Assembly: GCA_022316685.1 (NCBI GenBank)
Contig: JAKJHU010000026.1
Location: 1,744,001 to 1,808,000, forward strand
Origin: Progne subis subis
Taxonomy: Eukaryota > Chordata > Aves > Passeriformes > Hirundinidae
Direction of reading: 5' to 3'
DNA: 64,000 nt
The translations under genes and the position numbers were made by a program. Below the pieces are notes generated by a model, which was not told the DNA's origin, did no database searches, and was given only the letters and a program-made list of their open reading frames with translations. How positions within the stretch are numbered: the stretch's first letter is position 1; each line of letters begins with the position of its first letter. Positions 11,115 through 22,125 of this stretch are shown in pieces.

Positions 11115-13835
11115 ATACCTGCTTTCACTGAAAGATAACTGCTATCTCCCTACCTGTATGAACACTGATGAAATTCCCAATTTTTACAGTAATGAAAGAG
11201 AAAGTGTTGTGATAAGAGTATGTGATAAAAGTGCAGGGAACTGAGGCAATGGCAGATCCTGCCTCCAGGTATTCCTTAGGCAGCAATCTGCAAAAGACAG
11301 TTTCAAGGTGAGAGATTCTGTCACTGACTTCAATTAATCTTACTGAGACTTTTGTGCTAAGGTTTATAATTTCTTCAAAAATTTCATTGTTCCAGAGTTG
11401 TAAGTAAATTTTTGTCACAGATGGACTCTATTTCCGCATAAACAATGGATAAATAACTCATACATCGTTCCTTAGAAATTTCTTTTCATACCTAATCCAG
11501 TACTGTAGTAGCCTGTCATCTGCAGTTACGTTAAATAAAGTGTTATTTGACATGCGGCTCAAGTTTCAAGTCCAACAAGCTTTTATTTTCCTTGGAATGA
11601 CAGTGTATTTTTAATAAATCTTTAATGTGTAATCCTACAACTACTTAGAGCACCAATTAATTAAATAAATAAATAATACTAAATTCTACATGCATCTCAC
11701 TGGGGATGGAATTTTCTTCTTGGTGAAGAAAGACTAAAAGTGAAAGCCAACACGGGCATTTTCCAAAGCTTGAATTTCTTTTGCGCCATTTTGTGGTTTC
11801 TTGTTGTTTTTTTGGGTTTTTTTGTCCTGCCCTGCCATCTGTAGAAGTAGTGAGTCAAGCAACAAGAAAATTCTTTAAGGTACAACATAAAATTTTTGGC
11901 CAGGAAAATATACTGATCAATAAATAGAGATACCAAACACATTGTTCATGCAAGGTGTATTGGCAATAATGGGTCCGTCACAGTTCAGCAGGGCTGCTCT
12001 CATTGATAAGGTTATGTATCAGCAAACACTGAGAAGGCTACTTCTGCTTTTACTTCTCTGATTACAACATGTTGTTCAACTCTAATCCCAGCATTTCAAA
12101 ATCCTCTTCTTGAAGACTTGTGTGGGCACCAAAATGCTTTTTGCTTATAGTCAAACATAAAAGGTAGCTCGCTTCATTGCAGCGGTAAGGATTGCACTGC
12201 ATGTGTGAACATCAGCACAGGTTTCATGTTAATGAATAATATCTGGCAACTGCCTGTTGGTTCAAGATGATGTTTTAGTGGGGCGGAAGGGATTTTTTCA
12301 AGACAATCCATCTTCTCAAGAGGAACACTGTGATATAATGGTCTGCTGGCTGCATGATAGCCTTCCCCTCTTAGGTGGCATTTTATTCTTGGCCCAGAAA
12401 TGGTGACTGAGCAAAATATTGCACAGAGAGGAAACTACCCATGTACTAATGGTTACAAAACCCGTCTATTTCTTGTGCTTCTTTACCTTGCATTCTGCTC
12501 CCATTTGATTTACAGACCTCTGAGTTCTTTGGTGAACTTCATTAAATCGTTATTCCTTGTCTCAAAGGTGCTATCTTTTCTAATACAGGTTTGGAAAGTT
12601 ATTTTAGACTTTTTTGAGACATCCTGGCTGCTTGCCAGTTCACAGAAGAGCTATGGCTGTCCAGTCAGTCTGCTGTTCCCCGAGTGCTGATAGAACAAGC
12701 TTTGCTTGGGTGAGAAGACAGTGCTGATAACAGTTACAGTTTATGTACAGCAATTCATATGTTTAAATTCAAAAGTGATTTGCAGAATATATTTTAAAGA
12801 AAAAGGCTGTCTAGCTATAAATTGTACAAACCAAGCTTTTTTTTATGTTGATAATTTTGTTGTTGGAGATGTTTCTTTCAGAAATGGTAGAGCTGCAGAG
12901 TCTTGTAAGAATGATGAGATTGGATTAGTAGAATCTCTTAAAATAATTTTGTGCTAAGAAAAAAAATACTTTTTTTTAAAAATAGGAACTTTGAATCCTG
13001 TGGTTACATTTCCTTCTGTACTGATGTAGTAAAAACAAAAGCCTATTGGTTTAAACATAAAAATCAAGGATCATTGTGCCAGCTGAATATTTATCTTCAT
13101 TTATTCTGTAATTTTGCCTTTAGTTGCTTTGGAGGCACTTGTAAGATCTATAGAGTTTATTTAGTGAGAGAGTAACAGTAAATTGCAATGCTACTTAATA
13201 TACTGATGTTTTTGCTCGATAATGCATTGTATTGAAATAATGAGGATTTATTTTAGGTAACACTTTGATCCCAGCCCCAGTAACATAAATGGTGCTGCCA
13301 AATAAATTCAACTGAAGTAAATCTTTTGTTCTGATCTCATTATTTCAGTTTTTTCTTTTAAATGCGAGGATATTATTTCTTTTACTTTTTAAAAATATGA
13401 ATTGATAATTTTTTAGGGGGGTACTTTAACAAGTGTAAAGCAAAGTGGTGTGTCTGGTTTTTGAAGAGGTAATAATGAATTCTTCAAGACAGTATAGCTA
13501 TAGCATTCTTTTTTAAAGAAAAAAAAACTGAAATGTACTTTGGTAGGCCCTTTCAGAGTACTGAGCTGTCACAAGGCAGAAGTAATGTTTATAAAGATGT
13601 GTGTTTTCTCCCCAGACAGCTGTGCAAGTTGAGAGGAACTGTGTGAAAGCACTTGAGAGGAAGCAGGAATGAAGCATGGGACAGAGTTATGGGTAGGAGG
13701 TAAAGAAGATGTTCCCATGTAAGCGAGGAAATTTGCCTGGCTTTTGTCAATGTTTGTCTTGTGCTCTCACAAATAAGAGCTATTATAGGTGTGAATAAGC
13801 TAAACTGCCCTATTAGATTTACAGTCTTTAACAAA
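11111..13835. other. Non-coding AT-rich sequence
   Basis: No recognisable gene or interspersed repeat. Several frames of 60-97 codons occur on both strands but match no family I know. A short TTAA/AAAT repeat lies at about 11655-11678. Confidence 0.5.
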
Positions 13836-13839
13836 AACC

Positions 13840-14200
13840 TGACGTGGTTTCAGCAGAATAATTTTCAGCGGAACATATTACAGCTGGGATATAAATTCAG
13901 TACTGGACAAGTTATCTTGTAAGGGAAAATGGTATCTAGTAGGAGAGATTTGGAATTGATGAATGACATCATGTTAAGCAATTAAACGAGCTGCACAGCT
14001 GTGCTGATGTCACACAGCTCCCTGCTTTTATATTTATGTCTGGGCTAATAAAGTGCAATACCGGCAGAAACCACAGGACCTGGCTGAAGGTTTTTCAGAT
14101 AAAACAGTGAGAAAAGACATCAATGTTTATTGTAGTGCTCGTGTCTGGTGCTTTCCAAGGAACTCAGCAACAATTTCCCCGTTTCACCATTTTAAAAGCA
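13840..14200. promoter_or_regulatory. Candidate conserved non-coding element (weak)
   Basis: This unique segment is dense in words commonly bound by transcription factors: TGACATCA-type and TGATGTCAC half-sites near 13965-14012, a TTAAGCAATTAAAC homeodomain/HNF1-like word at about 13974-13987, and CAGCTG E-boxes at about 13880 and 13998. It is free of recognisable repeats. Without a cross-species alignment this is only a suggestion. Confidence 0.2.
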
Positions 14201-15684
14201 CTGAAGTACCAAAGGTCTAGCTCCTGGCAACTAGCTTTGTCATGCAGAGATGACACAGGGCAAGGAATGTAATGAAAGGGTTTAGCTGGAGTACTTGCAA
14301 TATTGCCTTATTTATGAAAATGGGCCTCTTAAATTAGCGAGAAAGAGAGAAAAAAGGTTGGACTGTCACGCACACAGCTGTGGGCTGGAGGGAGCAGTGT
14401 TAAACTGAGGCTGAAGTGACGTGAATGAGACCCAAAAGGACTGTGGTTCACATATTTCACTAGAAGAGGTCCTATTTTCATGAATTCAGGAAGAGCCATG
14501 ATGTAGGATATTACTTGGAATATTGCAGAAATGTGGAGGTTTTTTGCCTGTACTAGGCGTCACTTGAATGTTCATAAAACTGCTGTCCACATTCCTTTTA
14601 TTTGGTGTTTCCTGCAGAAATCTTGCCCAGGCAGCTGAATTCTGCCTCTTGGCTGTTCAGTGAAGGTACTGATGTGGGAACCCCAGGGGAGTGAGGGAGA
14701 ATTTATGTGTTCTGTTTTTATGAGAGAAGGATGTGTCCAGGGATCACTCTGCAGCTGGTCTTTTTTAATATAATGATTTCTTCTTGTTTTTTAAAGGTTA
14801 ATTAGTTAAATTTTGTACTGGTGCTTTTGCAGTGCTGCATTCTACTAGAGACAGTGCTAGAGAAATGACTGAATGCAGAAATATCAATGTTATTGATAAT
14901 TTTCTCCCCAAATGGAGTCTTTCTGACATGCTAAAGGTGCTATCCTTTAGCGTGTCCTGTCTTTCCTCTTCACAAGAAACAAAGTCTGTCAATAACCATG
15001 TATGAAACATGTTTTGACAGGGCAAAGAAATCCCCCTCTCTCTCTTGCTACAAGAGAGACAACACAGCTTGTCCTCAACACCGAGCGGGAGCATCCTGTG
15101 AGCTGTGTAGATTTCATGAACAATGATTACCAATGTTGTCTAAGAAATTGCAGAGGGTGCTCTGGGAAAGCTGATTGCCTACAGCTATATTTACAGGGGG
15201 AATGCTGAACAATTTTGGCAGGAGGGAAGGTGAAACTGATTTCCATGGGAAACCATAAACAAAGAAGGCTATAACTTCCCCTCCCATATATCTTACTGGC
15301 CACAGTCCAATGTAGGTTCCCCCAACAAGGTAAAGCTGTTGTAAATCCAATGTTGTTGTGGGACTACGAATGACATCTTGATTTACCTTGCAGTTGTTTG
15401 AAGACTTTCTGTACCACACCATAGTGACCATGCCTGTTGGCAGAGCTTTTTGACTTGGTGTGGTGTTTGTTCCTGCCCTCTGTGAGCCTCTGGGGGTTGG
15501 AAACTCTGAGGATAGGTGATACCTTCAGATGGTTAGAGCTTCCCTGCAGCACTCTGCTGAGCAGAGTTGCCCCATGGAGAAGAGGAAACCTTTCCTCAGC
15601 ACCTGAAGAGAAAGGGAAGCTGACTTTTGGGCGGCGATTCCTTTGAGTTGCTGGAGAACCATTTAAGCCGAGGTTGCATTTACA
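14201..15684. other. Non-coding sequence
   Basis: No gene recognised. Frames at 14798-15133 (minus, 111 codons) and 15114-15431 (minus, 105 codons) contain no domain I can name. The segment ends where plus-strand CR1 sequence begins. Confidence 0.45.
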
Positions 15685-16830
15685 GCTCAGAAAGCCAAAC
15701 TTGTCCTGGGCTGCATCAAAAGCAGCGTGGCCAGCAGGTCAAGGGAGGTGATTCTGTCCCTCCACTCTGCTCTGGTGAGACCCCACTCAGAGTCCTGTGT
15801 CCAGCTGTGGAGGGCCCTGTTGAGGAACGCCTTCAGCGCAGGTAGCTGGGGTGCAGCTGCTGGATGAGCTCTGGGTGGGAGCCCCAGGCAAGAGGCTGTG
15901 AGGAGACAATCCTTTGCATAACAGAGGGCCCAGGGGCCTGTGGCCCATCCAGGTGACCCTCAGACACTCAGAGACACAACTGGAGACAAAGACTCAGGAG
16001 GAAGAGCCGAGACTTTTTCACCCTTAGACTGTGAGGATACAAAAGATCAGGGGTCCTTCATTTGGGTCCTTTGCCTCCTCAGAGACACCAGGTTGGACTT
16101 TTTCCTTGTTACTGCACTGTGATTAAATTTCTTTATGGAATGAGACATCTGAGGCTGTGCTATGGTAAATCCAGGGTCAGTGATGAGGAAGGCTGGTCTG
16201 AATGTGTGAGTGGGGTGTGTAGGGGGGCATGTGGGCACCCTTCAGCTCACTGGACCACCCTGAAGCTGTGAAGGGGCTTCGGTGCCCCTGGCCTTGGGAG
16301 TGACCGCCAGAGTCTGGTGAATGGCCAGACTGGGAAGCTTCCTTAGCATCCCCAGCACAGGAAGGAGATGGATCTTCTTGAGTGAGTTTGGAGAAAGACC
16401 ATGAAGATGATTAGAGGGATGGAACACCTCTCCCAGGAGGAAAAGCTGAGAGAACTGGTATTGTTTATCCTGGAGAAGCGAAGGCCCTGTCCAAGGGGGA
16501 GCTTATTTTGACTTTTCTATACCTGAAGGGGTCCTGAAAGAAAGATGGGAACACACATTTTAGCAGGGCCTGTTGTGACAAGAGAAGGCATAGTGGTATT
16601 AAAATGAAGGAGGGTCAGTTTAGATTAGCTGTGAGTGATAAATTTCATACCATGAGAGTGGTGAGGTGCTGAACATGTTGCCCAGGGAGGTGGTGGATGC
16701 CCCACCCTCTGACACTCAAGGTCAAGCTGGACATGGCTCTGAGAAACCTGATCTAGTTGAAGATGTCCGTGTTCATTGTAACAGGGGTTGAGCTAGAAGA
16801 CCTTCCAACTCCAACTTTTCTATGATTCTA
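15685..16830 (+). mobile_element. CR1 LINE 3' part, plus strand, split by an LTR
   Basis: From about 15685 the sequence follows the C-terminal coding part of CR1 ORF2, with words such as GGGCTGCATCAAAAGCAGCG and GTGAGACCCCACTC. The match stops near 15817 and resumes at about 16349 (CCCAGCACAGGAAGGAGATGG region). It then continues through the end of the coding region and the 3' UTR to the terminal TTCTATGATTCTA at 16820-16830. The two halves join without loss, so the intervening ~530 bases were inserted after CR1 integration. Frames are interrupted, and there is no activity. Confidence 0.9.
15818..16348 (+). mobile_element. Solo LTR inserted inside a CR1
   Basis: The insertion that interrupts the CR1 starts TGTTGAGG and ends CCTTAGCA; the ends are imperfect inverted repeats (6 of 8) with TG...CA limits. 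An ATTAAA poly(A)-type signal lies at about 16123 and a weak ATACAAAA box at about 16036, fitting a plus-strand U3-R-U5 order. The length of about 531 bp is normal for an LTR. The flanking bases GGCCC and TCCCC may be a decayed 5-bp target-site duplication within a run of C in the CR1. No internal retroviral sequence is present. Confidence 0.6.
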
Positions 16831-19237
16831 AATTCCAAACAGTGAGGTTTGGAAGGGGAGATACAGGCTGCCTCTTCTGGTCATGTCTAGTATAAGGTAA
16901 TGCTGCAGCTGGAGGAGGGGGAAGGAAATCCTGGATAGAAATGAATGGCTGACCAGGCTACCTCTTTTGTGATGGTGGGTTTTTTAGAATTTCTTGTGCC
17001 TTGATGCCATTTTAAAGAGCTTAGATTCTGCAAGATGCTGTTGTGTAAGAAGTAGTCCAGTAAGAAAACAGCTGACTGGTAGGCCTATGTGCTCATCCCA
17101 GATAGCAGGGGAAGCTATTACAACCCAAATAGGAACACAATAAATGCAAATTTGGAAGCATATGGAGTTCTCAGTGGTGCTGAGAAACTGGGCTGATTAG
17201 AGGGAGCAGCCTACTGCTAATGTGGAATCCTCTATGTATTTCACAAGCCTGATTCAGAACATGAGGCATTGGTTCATAGATAAGGGACAGAGGTAGATTG
17301 GAAGGAGGCTGAACCAAGATAAAACTTGCTAACTTTAAATAGGCCAGTTGTCTATTTTTGCATCTGGATACATAATTTAAAGGTAAAAGGGTAGTGCAAA
17401 AAAGACATGGTGATACCAATTGCAGAAACCCTCAGTGGTGTATTATGCTGAAAGGAATTCCCTACATTCATTCACAAGAGCTGAGTGGGACTTATCTTGA
17501 CACCTTAAGACTAGATGATTCCCATGAATTTATTTTCTGTGGGAACGTTCAGTTGTTTCAAATAGCTAGGTTGTCAAGGTCTATTCCCTTGGCTAGTCAC
17601 CATGGCTGCATGGGGCAAATCATTAATTTTTCTCCTGCTGTGGTAAGTGGTCTGTTCTTTTGGTTTGCTTTTCAAAGTCAGTGCTGTAGCACTAACCCAT
17701 GGTTTCATCCATATGATGGCTAGAAAACACTTCAGGCATGATGTGATATATTGCATGTTATTGCACAGCCTTGGCAGATGCTCACTAATCACTTTCCAAA
17801 ATGTTTCTTGAACTTATCCAAATGTTACCAAAAAAATCTTACTGAATATTGTTCTCTGGACGACTTTGTTGTGGCCCTGGTTGACTTTCATCTGTACTTT
17901 TTAACAAAGGAAGGAAAAAAAGGAGTTCAGGTTTTATGTAGAATGAAGCAGTAAATGTAATTCCCTTTTTTACCCCTCATGTTTATAGACAGAGAGCTGT
18001 TCAAAGAACACAACTTGTTTCCATTCCTCTTGCTGCCCTATAATATTTTAGTGGTCATTTGACTTTCTTTTGGCAAAAGTAATGGGTCTCTCCTTGGTCG
18101 TTTGTCAAAACTTTTGCTATAACAAAGTCCACGACAGAATGAATTAAATATTATTTATATTTTGACTGTGGTAAAGATTACTTTCATTTTTGGTGAAGAC
18201 AAAAGAGACAAGGGAACCCCTTCTAGAGACAGAGCCCAACCTTTGCAGACATCAGAAACGTTGCAGGTGGTATAAAATAATACCTAAGGATAACCTGTAG
18301 TGCAAGATAAACTGTTGACAATAAAATTCTAATGCCAGGCTAAGCAGCAGTTAGAGATACGGGAGTGATTAGACGGACAGAAGGGGTTTTTTTTCTATTA
18401 TTATGGACATGCCTGTTATTTATTAGAACTGGCAACTATGAGGCTATGAAGTACTTTGCTTAGGATTATCTCTTGGCTGAGGTTTGATAGAATGGGGCAA
18501 GTAGAATCATACAATAATTTATGTCGATGAAATTGAAGGCAAAAGTTCATGATCTTAGCCTACGTGGTGCCCCACGTGTGAAAGTTTCCATGTGTGTAGA
18601 TCCCTCATCTGCCAGGCACAAAGCAGATGTTTGGAGAAGCAAAGTGCACAAATAGTTCCTGTGTGCTGTGATTAGGTGTTTAAGTTGCCTGGGGCTAGCC
18701 ACGTGTCTGAATGGCTAATCTTCGGGAGATAGAGTTAAAAACTAATTGCAGCTGCATTTGATGTTCTTCTGGTTTATATGATAAACTGATGATTTTTTTG
18801 GAACACAAATAATCCCTGTAGGCTGAATAATTTTAAGGTGTGATGAAATTTTTCCCCATATATTCATAACTGTGTGTGTTTGCAATATTGAAAGGGATTT
18901 TTGCCTAGAAACTTCTATGCCTGAAGAGGACAAAATTATCTTCAGAGTATTTCGGAATAAGAGAAGCCTCTGCCATTAAAAGATAGAAAAATATAAAACT
19001 TTTGAAAAAGGCTGATTATACTATAGACAGTGTTGTGCGAAACAGGGTTTACAGACTTGAATACCAGTTTTAGTTGTCAGCTGTTTAATTAAAAGAATGG
19101 TTTCTGAAGGAGGCTTGTGCTTGCATTCTTACTTTAATTATAGCCTTCTTTTGTCTGCCTAGGCAGTGTGAAAATATTTAAAAACAACGCTACTCTAAAT
19201 TAATTATAAGCTTAGACATCAATGTCCTATATAGCTT
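16831..19237. other. Non-coding sequence
   Basis: No recognisable repeat body or gene. A 109-codon plus-strand frame at 17394-17723 has no known domain. A small perfect hairpin (ACGTGG, 4-base loop, CCACGT) lies at about 18562-18577. Confidence 0.45.
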
Positions 19238-19572
19238 CACAGAATCTTTGGAACAGTTGAGGTTGGAAGGGACCTCTGGAGATCATCTAATCCAACCTCC
19301 CTTTTTGAAGCAGCCCAATAAGATCAGGTTCATCAAGACACTGTCCAACTGGATTTTAAATACAACCAAGAATGGAAGGCTCTACAACCTCTGGCTCTAC
19401 ATCCCACTCCAGTGCTTGACCACCACCAAAGAAGTTCTTGTTTATTTTAAATTTAAGTGGATCTTCTGGTATTTCACTTTGCTGCCTATTGTGTCTTCTC
19501 CACTTACTGCACACCTCTGAAGAGAGTCCATTTTTATTTTCTTTTTTTCCTTCTCTTCAGGTGTTTATGATA
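19238..19572 (-). mobile_element. CR1 LINE 3' end, minus strand
   Basis: The plus strand opens with the inverted CR1 terminus (CACAGAATC..., then GGTTGGAAGGGACCTCTGGA) and continues through antisense CR1 3' UTR and ORF2 C-terminus as far as CACCTCTGAAGAGAGTCC and TTCAGGTGTTTATG. The match stops where the ERV LTR begins, so the rest was either lost or never copied. It is a 5'-truncated fossil. Confidence 0.88.
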
Positions 19573-20182
19573 TGATGGGCTGACACACTGATATGATGGG
19601 CTGACCCAACCAGTTGCCAGGTGCTCACCAACCCAGTCCATTATTCCCCTCCTCAGCTGGGCAGGTGAGAAAATATATAATGGAAGACTCATGTGTTGAC
19701 ATAAAGACAAGGAGAGATCACTCACCAGTTACCATCATGGGCAAAACAGACATGACTTGGGGAAATGAATTTAATTTTTTACTGATCAAGTCAGAGTAGG
19801 ATAATGAGAAATAAAATATTAGAATACCTTCCCTGCACCCCTCGATTATTTCTGGACTTAACTTCACTCCCAATTTCTCTACCTCCACCCCCACAGTGGT
19901 GCCGGGGAACAGGGAATGGGGGCTGCAGCGAGTTCATCACATGCTGTCTCTACTGCTCCTTCCTTCCTCAGGGGGTGGACTCCTCACATCCCTCCACTGC
20001 TCCAGCTTGGGGTCCCTTCTGTGTGGTGCAACCCTTCAGGAACAGTTGTTCCAGTGAAGGTCCCCCATGGGATCAAAAGTCTTGCCAACAAACCTGGTCC
20101 ATCAAGGGCTTCTCACAGGGTCATGGCCTCATTTGGGAATCCACTAGCTGCAGTGTGTGGTTCCCCATGGGCTATGAGAGAC
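19573..20182 (-). mobile_element. Endogenous retrovirus LTR, truncated, minus strand
   Basis: The sequence follows a common avian ERV LTR read on the opposite strand. Landmarks are GATGGGCTGACCC at the outer end, TGCCAGGTGCTCACC, CTCCTCAGCTGGGCAGG, GACTTGGGGAAATGAATTTA and GATAATGAGAAATAAAA. These are followed by the repeated TGCTCCAG / TGGGGTCCC and CCCATGGG modules that lie farther 5' in the same element. On the minus strand the normal AATAAA region is altered to AGTAAAAAATTAAA. The element breaks off at about 20182 inside the TGCTCC/CCATGGG module array, so it is incomplete. The outer end carries a 21-bp tandem duplication. No retroviral coding region is seen. Confidence 0.75.
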
Positions 20183-20856
20183 ATATATTTTCTTAACCAA
20201 ATTAATTTACTAACAAAACTTAGTCTTATTTCATGACCTACCTTTAGTAGCTATGTATGAAGGTAACTCTTGCAGCTCATTATCTGCCTGATACTTGCAG
20301 CTTCTCTAGTTTGTTCAATTTTCTCATAGGTACAAGTTGCTTTAGTTTCCTGAATACTGTTTCTGGCTATTTCTTTTGAATCTACAATACCCTACTAGAC
20401 TACCCTAGCTGTCTAGATTAAAAATCTCCATCCTGAATGCTGTTACTGTGGGAAGTTGTGCATTTTGCTATGGTACTTGGTGGGAAAATTACAGAATGTG
20501 CAACCAGGCCGGTAAATAAAAGCAAAGCCTGCCAAGTATTTCCTTTAGGGAAGTTTATTTTAAAGCTCTTTTAACACATAATTAGGCTATCACAGCAACC
20601 CATGCAGTTTCCTAATGCAGTTATGAGAAAGCTGTTTGGTTAATTGTGAGTGATTATCAAGATATCCTGTTGGAATCTCCTGAGTTGAAATTTAATTAAA
20701 TGGAAGGAATATCTATGTTTCTAGACAGAAATATTTGACTTGAGTGTTTTATTGAAGATAAGTTTAGTGGTTTGCAGAAGAACTTACCTTCTCCTATCCC
20801 TACAAGAACTGTATTTTCTATACTTAATAGAGGTGATGTGCCCATATCACCAAGAC
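20183..20856. other. Unique non-coding sequence, possible conserved element
   Basis: No repeat or gene recognised. Between about 20480 and 20700 the sequence is rich in TAATTA- and TTAATT-type homeodomain words and has no simple repeat. Such composition is often seen in conserved vertebrate enhancers, but this needs alignment evidence. Confidence 0.25.
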
Positions 20857-21010
20857 TGTCCGAGTTCAAGAAGTGTTTGGACAACACTCTCAGGGGCATG
20901 ATGTGACTCTTGGGGTGTCCTGTGCAAGGTCAGGAGTTGGAGAGTTGGACTTGATCATTCCGAAGGGTCCCTTTCAACTCAGTATATTCCATGATTCTGT
21001 GATTCTATGA
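20857..21010 (+). mobile_element. CR1 LINE 3' terminus, plus strand
   Basis: This is a near-canonical CR1 3' end of about 150 bp. It contains GAGTTCAAGAAGTGTTTGGA, a GACTCTTGGGGTGTCCTGTG block, a GGGTCCCTTTCAACTCAG block, and the terminal ATGATTCTGTGATTCTATGA repeat. Only the terminal part of the element was copied. It belongs to a different CR1 subfamily from the copy at 15.7 kb, judging by its distinct 3' UTR. Confidence 0.93.
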
Positions 21011-21244
21011 CTACAATGCCCCTGTCAAAAGAATCAAATACGAAGGGTATAAAATTGCATTCCTGTACACTCTGAGATCCTACTGAGATATATGGTATCT
21101 TTTCCTAGAGAATATATTTGGAAGAAAAAAGTATCTATAGCCTCTTCTAGGTTTCTGCATTTAGGCAAAGAAGAGTGATAACATCACTCAATTTGGATAA
21201 AGTAGCTCAGTCCATAGTATAGTACCTGTTATCAGGGGATTAGA

Positions 21245-21732
21245 TCCAGCCAGCACAGGTTTAGGAAAGGCAAGTCCTGCTAGACCAGATGATCTTTTAT
21301 GACCAGTGACCCACCTGGTGGATGAGGAAAAGGCTGTGGATATTCCCTAAATGGACTTAAGCAAAGGCTTCAATACTGCTTCCCACAGCGTTCTCCTGGA
21401 GAACCCATGGCTTGGACAGGTGCACTCTTCACTAGGGTAAAAACTGGTTAAATGACTGATCCCAGAGAGTGACAAGAAATTGAGTTACATCCAGTTGGTG
21501 GCCAGTTACCAGTGGTGTTCCCCAGGATCAGTATTTAGGACCAGTCCTGCTCATTATATTTATCGATGATCTGGATGAGATGATACAGTTGCACCCTCAA
21601 TAAATTCGCAGAGAGCACCAAGGTGGGTGGGAATGCTGATTTGCTAGAGGATAGAAAGGCTCTGCACAAGGATCTGGACAGGCTGGATCGATGTGCTGAG
21701 GCCAGTTGTATGAGGTTCAACAAGGTTAACAC
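21245..21732 (+). mobile_element. CR1 LINE reverse transcriptase fragment, plus strand
   Basis: The sequence follows CR1 ORF2 through the RT palm: AGCACAGGTTTAGGAAAGGC, TATGACCAGTGACCCACCTGG, then the region encoding the first catalytic block, then AGTGGTGTTCCCCAGGATCAG and TTTATCGATGATCTGGATGA, and finally GGATCTGGACAGGCTGGAT. Where the catalytic FADD block should be, the sequence reads as F-A-E-S. Both ends are broken, and there is no CR1 3' UTR, so it is an internal fragment. Frameshifts make it non-coding. Confidence 0.9.
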
Positions 21733-22125
21733 CAGAGAGACAAATTATTCCAATACCTTATGATATTTAAATTATAACCCAACCCCAAACTCCAGTAGGA
21801 AGTGACTCCACTCCATAAACCATATTTTCACCTCTGCTCTTATATCACAATTTGCGTGTTCTTCTGAGGTTTCCGTTTAAGTCTTTCAACACCTACCCTG
21901 CTATCCTATCTGAAATACTTAAGCCTCTGTTGGTAGTTTTGTACTCAAATTCAGCCCAGGGCCATTGTTTTCAAAAGTGAAATAGCTAAAATCTCTTCTA
22001 TGAAGAGCAGTAGGAGGAGACCAATATTAGCTCTCAGCTCTTCTACACCACTAGAAAGGATATTTCTATATTTGTGGGGTTTCACTTGGGCAGTTTCTCT
22101 TCTTATCATCTTATTTCTTCCTGTA
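21733..22125. other. Spacer between two CR1 fragments
   Basis: AT-rich sequence with no recognised repeat or gene, separating an internal CR1 RT fragment from a CR1 5'-region fragment in the same orientation. Confidence 0.4.

Noticed and set aside
19804..20236. Overlapping plus-strand frames of 106-130 codons
   Set aside because: They lie antisense to a minus-strand ERV LTR whose TGCTCC/CCATGGG modules create long frames by composition.
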